Positions 10,521-19,342 are shown, counted from the first letter of the stretch. The stretch is DNA of 19,342 nt from Krasilnikovozyma curviuscula (GCA_014825775.1 MVAQ01000322.1:1-19342), one strand, 5' to 3'. The notes: generated by a model not told the origin, from the sequence alone. Program-made: numbers and translations.

Positions 10521-13247
10521 ATGCGCCTTGCCATTCCGACAATCTTATCACTCGCGACGACGATCCTCAGTTCGACAGCATCCATAGCCCAGGCAGCAGC
10601 ACTCGACGAACGATTCTACCTCTACACCACGCTGCCCAATGAATCCATCCAAGGGGCAAACCCAACGACGACCTCAGCAGCAGCAACAGCGACTGCTTCC
10701 TCAACGGTCCATAATGCAAACTCCCAGGCGATCCTTACACCCCCGACACCACCTGGCGGACAACCAAGCTCGATAGCATGGCAGCTGTGGGAGTCGACAG
10801 ATGCGTTGGTTGCTTCAGGAAATAACATTAGTGTCAATCAACGAGGGGTGAGCATTCTTTTTTTTCCTCTGTGGTAGCTGCTGATCATTTTTCTTGGCGA
10901 CTGATCACAACTTTTCGCCCGGATGTCTGTGTAGAATTTTCTTGGGTTCTCAGTCGAGCTCAGTGTCTCGAACCAGATCTTCGGTGATTCCTCCCAGCTT
11001 CTGAACGTGCCCTTCCTCAACTACATGGCCAACATCCGTGCCCGCGCTGGACAGGGACCTCGTATACGAGTCGGCGGCAACAGTCAGGAGCTGTCGGTGC
11101 TGTATGCTGGTGGCCTGCCTAGCGACCCATTGGACACGGATGTGGATGACAAAAAGACTTTCTTGAGGAAGTTCACAGGTGGGGTTGACAATCCTGTAAG
11201 TTTCCGCGACGCAAAGGAAAACGCGCTTCGCGCTCACCGCTTTCCCTTTTTCGTCTCGACTTTGATAAACACAAAGACGAACACACCAGAGGTTGACTAC
11301 TCTCCCGATCTGATCTACGCAATGGCGAATATCTCGTCCCTCGTTGGGGCCCAGTTCTACTTTGGCCTTGCGTTCGCAGATCCTTCGAACCAGACGAATG
11401 CGAACCAGGTCTCTCAGTTCGTGAGCAATACTCTAGGGAGTAATCTCGTTGGCTTACAGGTGTCGAATGAGCCTGATCTGTTAGTTCCTAAGTCACTTTC
11501 CATTATCCTCTCTTGCGCTGACACTTATACGCCGATGTAATCACACAGCTACGCTGGTCGTCGGAGGGCGGATACGTATTCCGTCACGGACTACATAACT
11601 GAATTGGGAACATTCTTCACCAACCTCGACGCATACGACGCGACGGCCTCACAAGCGACCCTTCACGACTTTCTCCTTCCAAGCGTGTGTTGCAATTGGT
11701 CGTAAGTCCCCCCTCTTTCCCCTCTTTCCCCTCTTTCCCCTCTTCCCTCTTCTCCAAAGCTAAGGCATAAATTCGAACTATAGACCGGACTACATGGTTC
11801 AAGCAGGCCTCCTCACGACGTTCGCAACGCGCATGAAGGCCCTCTCGTTCCAGCATTACCCAAACAACAACTGTTACGGTACCGTGACCGCGCAGGATGT
11901 CTTTTCCGACTACCTCAACCATACTTCTGCGACATCTCTGATACAAGATTATGTAGAAACGACACAGACGGCTGTAGAGATGGGGCTCGAGGTCCAGATG
12001 CTCGAGGTCGGTTTCCTTCCTTCGCAAGCAATATCGCTTCATAGGCTGACTAGAGTCTTCTTTGCGTACTTGCGTTCAAAGACAAATACAGCGTCGTGCT
12101 CTGGGTTTGAGGGGTTGAGTGACTCGTTTGGGTCCGCCCTCTGGGCCGTCGACTGGGCGCTGACACTCGCATACAGAAACTTCACCACCGCCTTGCTCCA
12201 TGTCGGCGGTAGGAGCGCATTTTACAATCCTTTCACAGGTAACATCTCTATTCTTCTTATTTATAATTGTGTGTAAAGAAGCATTTCTGATAGGGACCTT
12301 TGGTGTTGTTTAGCTCCGATGGCGAACCAGACGAGTTTCCGTCAATGGACGACAGGTACGTTTTGTCAGCTTTCTTCATTCCCTCAACCTCCCTCGAGAC
12401 CTAAAAACCCTTTTTTAACCCCCTTTTTCTCATCTACTTGATTATCTAATTCAAATGTTACAGGACCGATCTACTACACGACACTGATTGTCGCGGAAGC
12501 CCTCGGCTCCTCCAACGCGTCTCAGGTGATTGACATCTCGCGAAACAGCACGACCCTCGCTGGGTCTACCGACTATTTCCCCGCTTACGCTGTATATGAG
12601 AACAATGCGCCTCAGAGAGTGGTGCTCATCAATTTCATCTCGGATGCGACGGGGGCTAGCGATTATACTGCTCAGGTCAGCGTCGGGACTGCGCTGCAGT
12701 CTGTTCAAGTGAGGTAAGTGCCCCCTCTCTTCCACTTCCTCTGATTTCTCTCGCCTATATTAATCTGTTACTGCGTTCGATGCGTGATTCAAGGTACTTT
12801 CAAGCGCCATCGGTAGCAGAGCAGTATGACATTACATGGGCGAACCAGACGCTCGGAGGGCAGTATGCGTCCGACGGGCGGCTGTACGGCACCCAATCTA
12901 CGCTCACGATCCCATGCACAAATGGAGTGTGCCCTGTTCCCGTTTATGCACCCTCTATCGCCCTCGTCTTCCTTACTGACAGCGCCCTGAGCGAGTCGAC
13001 ACCAACCGCGGCCCAGAGCACAGCGACATTCGCAACAACGGCAGCTACAGGCGTCGCGACGGACGTGCTACCTGCCAGTGCGATGGCGACAAGTAATGGA
13101 AGAGGAGGGGTCAGTGGGAGCGGGATGTTGGGGAGCACGAGTCCGGGGGGTGCCAAGTCTAACACCGCGGTGCGCAGAGATGGAGGAGGTGCGTTGGCGA
13201 CGGTCGCAGGTGCGGTCGTTGGTGGTGTCATTTTAGCAATGGTTTGA
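10521..13247 (+). CDS. Secreted, probably GPI-anchored GH79 beta-glucuronidase-like glycoside hydrolase
   Basis: Expected to remove glucuronic acid (or 4-O-methyl-glucuronic acid) from proteoglycan or arabinogalactan glycans, at the cell surface or outside. Nine exons: 10521-10847, 10935-11195, 11277-11479, 11549-11701, 11784-12006, 12082-12238, 12314-12355, 12464-12713 and 12794-13247, encoding 689 aa. Residues 1 to about 25 are a signal peptide ending ...IAQAAA. A Thr/Ser/Ala-rich stretch follows. The barrel begins at NFLGFSVELS, with RVGGNSQE and LQVSNEPDL. Glu261 in NEPD is the expected acid/base, and Glu389 in VQMLE the expected nucleophile, by family analogy. HVGG, YYTTL and NGVCPVPVYAPSIALVFL mark the C-terminal beta domain. 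A Ser/Thr/Gly-rich linker and a hydrophobic tail (LATVAGAVVGGVILAMV) indicate a GPI signal. Many N-glycosylation sequons are present. Substrate choice within GH79 cannot be read from the sequence. Confidence 0.92.
11708..11754. repeat. CCCCTCTTT tandem repeat in GH79 intron 4 (G-quadruplex motif on the minus strand)
   Basis: Intron 4 (11702-11783) carries three exact 9-bp CCCCTCTTT units (11710-11736), then a degenerate CCCCTCTT-CCCTCTTCTCC. Read on the minus strand this gives four G tracts of at least four bases separated by AAAGA loops, a standard intramolecular G-quadruplex pattern. It sits next to the GTAAGT donor of the intron. Confidence 0.8.
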
Positions 13248-13475
13248 GCAGGGCTTATTGCTGTCGTTAGATCGTTGTATTTGTTACATTGTGGTTTGTG
13301 GTCGTTGTTATTGTATCCATAGAGGTAACGTCAGATCTAATGTACACCTTATTATTTCTTGAATCAACCTCACATTTGAAAGCCTTCTAATATCTCTTTG
13401 ACCTAGTAATATCCAGTTCCTTTACTCTTTGCGCTAGTCTTTGGACGCAGAGTTTTGCTCTCGAAAAGTCCTCCT

Positions 13476-13488
13476 ACGCGTTCCGCGT
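13476..13488. promoter_or_regulatory. MluI-cell-cycle-box-like site upstream of CTF8
   Basis: ACGCGT (13476-13481) is followed two bases later by a second CGCGT core (13484-13488), 62 bases before the CTF8 ATG. ACGCGT is the binding core of MBF, the G1/S regulator of DNA-replication genes in yeasts. The hexamer also occurs elsewhere in the window (about 9650, 10120, 12516 and 17556), roughly as often as chance predicts, so function is inferred from position and target only. Confidence 0.35.
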
Positions 13489-13542
13489 CGAATATCAGTC
13501 GGCTCGAACCCTCTAACGACCTTCTCCAGCGCCAAATCAGCT

Positions 13543-14411
13543 ATGAGAATCCGAATAACAATCCCACCGTCTCTATTAGCAACGGAGACTCAATCAGTCA
13601 CATCGACAAACAGTCCTATCTTTGCCAAGTTGGGTAGGAACATTGTCCTCATAGAGCTGCAAGGCTCACTCGAGACTGAAGGCGAGAGAGACGGCGAACT
13701 CGTTGGAATGCTGGGTATGGAAGGTGTGAGTCACCCTCTTGCTTCTATTGGAGGAGGCGTTGTGCTCTGAACTGAGAATGAGAATAATAATACAGGATCG
13801 ACCGACATTGCTCGTTGCCCACCATTTACTGCACGGCTCCTTTGTCAAGCTGCCCAAACCACTGGCGATCCTACGACGAGCCACACCACTCAAACAATCT
13901 TCTGAAGAAGACCTTCACTTGACGACGACTCCGTCCAGAGAGCAAGCTCCGGAACCACCCACGCCCACGTCGAAGGGCTTGGGCACCCAGCCGACACCAA
14001 CAATGTCGAGGCTTCTTTCAAACCAGGCTGGTGTTGCTCAAAGCTCAAGTCCCATCCAGCCTACACCTAAACGAGTTGAGTCAATCTTCTTTGGCCCCTT
14101 GCAAGACAAGAAAAAGTCTGATTTTTTTCGTTGGCAAGCCAGACATTCGAGTATTCGTCCGACCTGGAATCATCTCCTATATCAGGTTCTGCTAGGGCGA
14201 ATAAACGACGGAGGAGCGGGGAGGAGGACAGCGAGGATGTTGAGCGGACGACGAGGTACGACGTGTTGTCCATTATTGAAATGAAGGTCGTTTTCAAAAA
14301 CAGGTACGTTCCTCCCTCCCCTTTACTCTCAATCACGTTTGTAGGCTGAAATCCAACGCAATTTTTTGTGTGCGCTTTGGTAGACCACAGCCTGTTGTAC
14401 ATTTATCGTAG
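13543..14411 (+). CDS. CTF8: Chromosome transmission fidelity protein 8 (Ctf18-RFC subunit)
   Basis: Small subunit of the Ctf18-Dcc1-Ctf8 replication factor C complex, which acts on PCNA at forks and supports sister-chromatid cohesion. Four exons (13543-13725, 13796-14074, 14143-14303, 14384-14411) encode 216 aa. The start MRIRITI matches the family's N-terminal strand. The conserved core follows: LIELQGSLE, then RPTLLVAHHLLHGSFVKLPKPLAIL. The middle (about residues 95-180) is a Pro/Ser/Thr-rich linker with a basic patch (NKRRRSG), longer than in animals. The end (YDVLSIIEMKVVFKNRPQPVVHLS) matches the family's C-terminal segment that contacts Ctf18 and Dcc1. The 28-nt last exon is confirmed by the restored NRPQPVVHLS end. 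Intron 2 (14075-14142) has a weak GTTGAG donor, but it is needed to change frame and ends CCAG. The stop lies 227 bases from the convergent gene's stop. Confidence 0.88.
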
Positions 14412-14638
14412 TCTTTTGGCCCCACAATGTAATTGTGTAGTTCATTTTTTTGTACAATCAGCTTGCAAGATTATGAGGGTGCAATGTTATTCAGAAGAGT
14501 GTCGGATTGTTTTAAGTAATGATACAGATAATACACATGCGAGGTTACGGATACAGTTTCGGACTATGATTCAAGCTATGCGACTTGGAAAGTAATCATC
14601 GGCGTGATGGAAGGTGGTGAGACAAGGAGTAGCTCGTC

Positions 14639-15585
14639 TCAGATCTCGTATTTGAAGTCCGTCCCGAAGTGCCAAAGGTAGTAGTACGAGTTACCACTGT
14701 CATCTACGTCAATTGTACCCTGAGGTTGGACTTTGACAATCCCACCTTCGTGAGTCGAGTTGAAGATGTCAGGGCCGCTAGACGAGAGAAACAAATTAGA
14801 GTCAGCTAAGTACTCGTGTAGTAAAGCGAGAAAGACGAAAGAGATGGTGAAAGAGACGAGACGTACAATGTCGTGTCAGAGGCATCAGGACGACCTTCAT
14901 CGGGACCAACGAAGACAACGATGTTTCCATCTGGGCCAGTCGTCTTGGTGTACTTCCACCACTGCAAGATCTGGCCTGAGTCGTCAGAGTACGAGCAAGG
15001 CTCGATCGAGATCGTGGCCGTGTCGTATGGGTCTGTTCGATCGCAACACACAAAAACATCAAGCAACAGAAAGTTAGCCTGGCGGCGCTGTGATTGAGAG
15101 GGGCTGGTGGACAGGGACTTACACCGAACTGTCAAGCAGGAAGTCGCATTAGTGGCGTTGTCGAAGCTAAGCAGGTGGCCATAGGAGACGGTGTCGGTTG
15201 AAGTACTGTCACCGGAAGCAGAAGGGACGTTGCGCCGTGGTCGTCGCGAATCAGTGCAAATTCGCATTATGCCACGTTCATACAACAAGATGATGCTTGA
15301 AACTCACGTATTCTTGAAGCTACTGGTGCACACCTCGAACCCGAACGTGCCCCCTCCCATGATGTCCATTAGCCCGCTCTCGTCGATGCCCATCTGCGTG
15401 ACGTTGGTCCAGACAGAGTTGAGGATCGTCTCGACGCTAAGAACAGAGCTATTGACTGCCAGAGGACTGCAAGAGACGGTTTCGACGACGAGGCTGACGG
15501 CTTCGAACCGAGGTTCATGGACGACGGGCACTGCAGTAGTCAGGCCAAGGGCTGTGGCGAGGAGAGTCAAGCTTGACAGCAACAT
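14639..15585 (-). CDS. Small secreted protein of unknown function
   Basis: Four exons on the minus strand (15585-15308, 15205-15123, 15032-14867, 14777-14639) encode 221 aa. The first 18 or so residues (MLLSSLTLLATALGLTTA) form a clear signal peptide with likely cleavage before VPVV. The mature chain has four cysteines (39, 86, 116, 133), which suggests two disulfides, and several N-glycosylation sequons (near 45, 61, 109 and 112, plus one in exon 4). The middle is rich in aromatic and Gly/Asp residues (ILQWWKYTKTTGPDGN, FVGPDEGRPD), suggesting a beta-rich extracellular fold. All introns have standard GT-AG ends and phases agree. I recognise no domain. It may be a lineage-specific secreted protein, a carbohydrate-binding-like protein or an effector-like protein; nothing here decides. 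The gene converges on CTF8. Confidence 0.8.
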
Positions 15586-15654
15586 GCTTTTCGAAGTTTA
15601 CTGTTATGGGTGGAAGAAATGGAAGGTGGTTGGAATGAAGGGGATGGGGTTAGA

Positions 15655-15673
15655 CTTATACCCTTCTTAAATA
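15655..15673 (-). promoter_or_regulatory. TATA-like elements of the small secreted protein gene
   Basis: On the minus strand TATTTAAG (15673-15666) and TATAAG (15660-15655) lie about 70-88 bases upstream of the ATG at 15585. This is the usual spacing for a TATA box with a leader of 40-50 nt. Either could be the functional one. Confidence 0.5.
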
Positions 15674-15695
15674 CTGGGAGGGGAGGTGACACTAA

Positions 15696-15715
15696 TGAAC
15701 GCTCTACGTCGTTCA
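15696..15715. promoter_or_regulatory. TGAACG-N8-CGTTCA dyad upstream of the secreted-protein TATA
   Basis: Two inverted 6-bp half-sites, TGAACG (15696-15701) and CGTTCA (15710-15715), flank CTCTACGT. They lie about 25-45 bases upstream of the TATA-like elements. Spacing and symmetry fit a site for a dimeric regulator, but the protein is unknown and such a dyad is not rare by chance. Confidence 0.3.
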
Positions 15716-16619
15716 CCCGACACTGCTTTGATCTGGTTTAGCGTGTTTCTCCCACTTTCCGTGACCAACGCGACATTTATCGAGACATAGTGTACGTACT
15801 TGAGCGAGCAGTGTAATAGAACTCAGAGAGTTGGCTTTCTCTCAGATAGAAATCCTATTTGTCGTTCAAAGGCACCTGGTGAGTGAAAGTCTGCCAGGAA
15901 ATCCAACGTGCGCGCGTGCAGTGACGTAGACGTTGGTAGTCGGAACCCTAACTCAGGGGGTCTAAAAGGACCACTCCATGGACCGAAGTGAACACATGTC
16001 TATTTCCATTCGCAATCACAGAATGAAACAAGTTCTGCTTCTGAGAACAGCTCTATAGAAGCGTTGAGAACGGCTCATGACGTGCACGCAACTTCTTGCT
16101 ACAAGTTACAAACAGTGAACGCGGAACTTTTAGGAACGGGCTCTCTCTGCAATTCAGACTTCAGTCTTCCTCGTTGTAACAGCATAAATGAAGGTAGATG
16201 TCGTACGAGAAAAGATATTTTAAGCAGGCATCTCAATACGTGGTGCGGCCACGGAAAATCAAAACAATGCTGACGACTGCGAAAGACGCACCTGTAATGT
16301 CGTAATCGTAAGCGAATCTTCGAACATGCAGGTTTATTTCCTTGGTACTCAATATCCCTTACATACAGCTACTGATCATTTGAGCTGTCTTAGCTGCCTA
16401 TGGGCAAAGACGTTTTATTGATTAAACTGCGCCTGATTATGTCTTTTAACTCATTATCTCATTTAAACAGAACAGTGGGATAATCACCAAAACGGGAGAT
16501 ACAAGTTGGAAGATATATCTAAAGAGAGTGCCTGAAGAGCGTTGAGGTAAAAAAAGAAATGAGGAAAATACAAGGAAGTATCTAGTTCAATCACACCTCT
16601 AAATAAATCCACCGGATGT

Positions 16620-19318
16620 CTAAGCAAAGAAAGCTTTGACAACATCACAGAAGTCCTTGACGGTAGTTCTCATAGCCTTCTCCTCTAGTGTCGCAAATGA
16701 CATCCTGAAGTACCCGAAGCGAGGCTCGACATCGCTTTCACCTGAGGCGACAGAGAAATCTTCTTTGTCATCTGGCTTGCCCTCCAGATAAGGCGAGAAC
16801 ATCCATCCGGGACCCAACAAGCTGTGATACGACAAAGAAAGCGAGGAGTCAGTCTGAGGGTAAGGAAAGAGTTAAGGAGGCGGGGTAGAGGAGTGAACGT
16901 ACACCTTGTGCTCGGCCAGATCTGTCCACAGGTCTTGCATGACATCGGCAGCCTTACCAGCGAAGCTTTCAGACTGGACATTCATGCCTCTGAGGCTGAT
17001 ATGGTGAGAAAGATCGATCTTGACCCAGACGAACATACCTGTGGATGAGGTCCGCAAGGAGCAACGTCAGTCCTGACATGATCCCGCGACAACGAAAGAA
17101 AAGACGGAAGGAACTCACCGGCCGTTGGAGGTAAGAATGCCAACAGTGGAGCACTGCTCAGTCCAGCTCTTGGGTTCAACACGGCCATCTTCTCGTTCCA
17201 CGCAGAGTCCTCGATGGCCATGGATGGCGCTTTACCGAAGCAGGAAACGACGGCTTCTTGCTGCCCTGGCTGGAAGTCGGTTGGGAAACCGCTGAGAAGC
17301 TCAGAAACCATCCAGTCTCTTCTTCTTCCGTATTCACCTCTCAATCCTAGTCGTCGATCGACGGGCACAATTTAATAAAAAAGAGCGTTTGCAAGTTAGC
17401 GATGTGCGGGTGAGCAAGAAAGGGGCGAGGCGAACTGAGAAAGGCGTACCTCTCAACCATCTCAACCAGCCACTCATACCCCACTGTTCAACGATCAGCG
17501 CCGTCATAAGTACCTGGATTGGTCCCGAAGGTTGCTGGGTGGAGACCTCCGTCGCACGCGTCAGCCGCTCGGTAAACAGCGGGTTGGTGACAAAGAAGCC
17601 CAGTCGACAACCTGGCGCGACTGTCTTAGAGAACGTCTCGATACGGATCACACGGCCTTCGGTGTCCATTGACAGGTATGTTGGCGAGAGGCCGGCAATG
17701 AAGGCCGCGTTCTTCTCTTCCTCAGAGAGGGAAGTGTCGGACTCTGGGCCGTCAAGCTTTTGAGGGTAGGAACCAGCCTGGGAAATCGCATGACGGTCTG
17801 TCAGTAAAAACAACTTGTGCAGCAGGGGAGATTTGGAAGCGATGCGAAGGAGCTTACCTGCAAGAAGTAGTAAGGGTCGTCCTCGATGATGATGAAGTCG
17901 TACTCGACTGCGAGTTTGTAAATCGCCTTCTTGCGCGCTGGAGAGATAGTGGATCCTGTTGGGTTTTGACCGACCTGGGGAGTGGAATGCCCATGATAAA
18001 GTAAGGGGTCAGTTGAGAGGTAAGGGCTGGAAATGAAGAAGGTTTTAATTACTGGGACGGTGTACAAAACTCTTGGTCGCCTCATTCCACCACGTGCTTT
18101 CACATCCCACTCCTTTAAGACCTTCTCCAAAGCTTCGGGGACCTGGCATGACAACAATAAAGGAGGAACGATTCAGACCCGTGTGACAAGGGCATTTGAT
18201 GACAAAGAAAGGGATGAGAAAACACTCACGAGACCGAAGTTGTCGATGGTGATTGGGACAGGTCGAACATTGTGGGGCCAGGCAGTCTCGATGGCAGAGG
18301 GATACGTGAAGCTCTCGACCAAAATACCGTCGCCGGACTCGGTGAGGAGCTCAATGACCTTGTTGAAGCCGTCGGTGGAGCCGTCGTTGAGAAGGACGTC
18401 CCAGTTCTTGTACGCTGGCTTGTACAACGTAGAGACGAACTCCTTGAGGAAGTCAGGGAGCTTTTGCATACCCGCAGCGCCTGAGAAAACAAAAGATAAC
18501 GTGGTGAGGAATGGAGACGGGCGGCGGGCGTGCGGTATCAAGAATCATGAGAGGGGAGGGGAGCGCCGAACGTACCACCGTATTGAAGAGCGACAGCCAA
18601 GTTCATATCACCAGGGTTCTTTGGGTACTTTGGGGTCGAGATCTTGGTGGCCCACGACTGGGCGCTGAACATCTTGCTCAACCAGGTTGGCTGGGGAGCT
18701 CCAGCGGGCAGGTACGCCTCTGGGGTGAGGACCTGGCCGCCGATGGTCTCGAAGGGGAAGAACCCTGGGTGTGGGAGACCTCCTGCGAGCGACCGCTGGG
18801 TCGGGTCGAACATGTACTTGGCGAAGGTCTAAGAAAAGTATAGGACGAGAGCGGTTTTTTTTTTGGGTCAGCTATAGTTCAAAACAGATCCCCATATGTT
18901 CAACTATGATGATTGAATCCTCCGTCAATAATCCTCTGATGTTCTATACAGCATCTTTCTGTACAGGAACGATTTCTAGGTCGACTCCGACCCAACCTGC
19001 CCTTTTTCGTCGAAGTGGACTCCCTCCGCCGCCGTCCGACAGAGAGAAGCAAGCGACGCTGCTTGCTGCCAGTCCCCCTCAGTCGAGCCCTCGTCAGCAC
19101 CCCTCGACATCTCCCTTCCCTATCCTCCCACAGTCAGCAAGCCCACAGACGAGAACGACGAAAAGGGAGGGGTGCGACGCTGACTAGGTGATTTTTGCAA
19201 CCGAGACTGCTGTACTGACCTTCAAGGGGGAGTTCCTTCGGGACTTGGCGAGGGTGCTCAAGTGCTGGGAGAGGTCGACGGCATCAGCGAGCTCGACCTG
19301 GGTAGTTTCGAAGGACAT
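16620..19318 (-). CDS. Aro8-type PLP-dependent aromatic-amino-acid/2-aminoadipate aminotransferase
   Basis: Class I/II PLP aminotransferase, expected to interconvert Phe, Tyr, Trp or 2-aminoadipate with their 2-oxo acids using glutamate/2-oxoglutarate. Nine exons on the minus strand: 19318-19220, 18828-18576, 18480-18230, 18142-18053, 17974-17858, 17777-17450, 17346-17119, 17038-16903 and 16821-16620, encoding 567 aa. Hallmarks are SRRNSPLK, LAGGLPHPGFFPFE, LNDGSTDGFNKV, QNPTG (234-238), EDDPYY with the PLP-nitrogen Asp264 and Tyr266, FSKTVAPGCRLGF with the Schiff-base Lys321 and phosphate-binding Arg328, and FRMSFA with the carboxylate-binding Arg540. No targeting peptide is seen, so it is probably cytosolic. 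The start is the first ATG of the conserved N-terminus (MSFETTQVELADAVDLS). Intron 1 is 391 nt; the other introns are much shorter. Aro8, Aro9 and kynurenine aminotransferase roles cannot be separated by eye. Confidence 0.92.
18829..19219 (-). other. Long first intron of the aminotransferase gene (391 nt)
   Basis: It is bounded by GTCAGT at 19219 and CTTTTCTTAG ending at 18829, with a TAGCTGAC branch-like site near the 3' end followed by a ten-base A run. Other introns in this window are mostly 50-105 nt. It contains a 7-bp inverted repeat, AGCAAGC/GCTTGCT (19048-19067, 6-nt spacer). Open frames on either strand inside it have no recognisable domain. Confidence 0.65.
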
Positions 19319-19342
19319 GTTGGGGAATAGAGAGGGTGGGTG

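Larger units (their letters stand above)
15586..16619. other. Gene-free interval between the secreted-protein promoter and the aminotransferase 3' end
   Basis: About 1 kb. The left end is the promoter of the minus-strand secreted protein (TATA-like elements and dyad listed separately; TGACGT at about 15922 is CRE-like). The right end is the aminotransferase 3' region. A + strand open frame at 16064-16273 has no recognisable domain. Apart from AT-rich stretches near 16340-16450 I see no gene, repeat or RNA. Confidence 0.5.

Noticed and set aside
14075..14142. Apparent frameshift in CTF8, suggesting a pseudogene
   Set aside because: A 68-nt intron with GT-AG ends at the right phase explains the frame change and restores the family C-terminus.
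16064..16273. 69-codon + strand open frame in the 1-kb gap
   Set aside because: There is no domain, signal peptide or splice context, and the length is expected by chance.
18903..18940. ATGATGA (C-box-like) followed by CTGA (D-box-like), suggesting a C/D snoRNA
   Set aside because: It lies on the strand opposite to the host intron, the boxes are only about 25 nt apart, and there is no terminal stem.
18771..19187. 138-codon + strand open frame antisense to the aminotransferase
   Set aside because: It spans an exon and intron 1 of the opposite gene and contains low-complexity Pro/Ser sequence; it is most likely a shadow frame.
997..19318. Secondary-metabolite cluster (MFS plus aminotransferase plus secreted proteins)
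   Set aside because: There is no synthase, P450 or pathway regulator; the transporter and aminotransferase are 13 kb apart with housekeeping genes between them.
1..19342. Transposon, retroelement or viral insertion
   Set aside because: No transposase, integrase or reverse transcriptase motifs, long terminal repeats or target-site duplications were seen.

Overview
The window looks like nuclear DNA of a filamentous basidiomycete, most likely an Agaricomycete. The genes are cut by many short introns (mostly 50-105 nt) with fungal splice signals, they sit close together on both strands, and the gene content is eukaryotic (Ctf8, a DExH RNA helicase, a GPI-anchored GH79 glycosidase). I see no bacterial-type operon, CRISPR array, rRNA or convincing tRNA, and no transposon. 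I rebuilt the gene models by hand from conserved protein motifs and splice phase. Each full model gives an uninterrupted reading frame.

Layout, left to right. (1) The 3' end of an unidentified + strand gene (2-232), followed ten bases later by a perfect 12-bp hairpin. (2) A 12-exon DHA1-type MFS drug/polyamine exporter (997-3496, 565 aa) that needs one GC-AG intron. (3) A 1.3-kb stretch with no certain gene (3497-4802), holding one weak minus-strand candidate. (4) A six-exon DExH-box RNA helicase (4803-9825, 1553 aa) with an RS-rich head and double-stranded-RNA-binding segments. (5) A nine-exon secreted, probably GPI-anchored GH79 beta-glucuronidase-like enzyme (10521-13247, 689 aa). (6) CTF8, the small subunit of the alternative RFC clamp loader (13543-14411, 216 aa), with an MluI-cell-cycle-box-like site just upstream. 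(7) Convergent to it, a small secreted protein of unknown function (14639-15585, minus strand, 221 aa). (8) About 1 kb without a gene. (9) An Aro8-type aromatic-amino-acid/2-aminoadipate aminotransferase (16620-19318, minus strand, 567 aa) with an unusually long first intron.

The genes do not form an obvious pathway. The mix of housekeeping functions (helicase, Ctf8, aminotransferase) with secreted or transport functions (GH79, small secreted protein, MFS) looks like ordinary fungal gene order rather than a biosynthetic cluster. The points most worth a second look are the post-stop hairpin, the GC-AG intron, two stop-free 3n introns in the GH79 gene (one directly after the expected catalytic nucleophile), a four-tract G-quadruplex motif in another GH79 intron, the orphan secreted protein with its promoter architecture, and the MCB-like site before CTF8. 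I did not find a convincing new multi-gene system.
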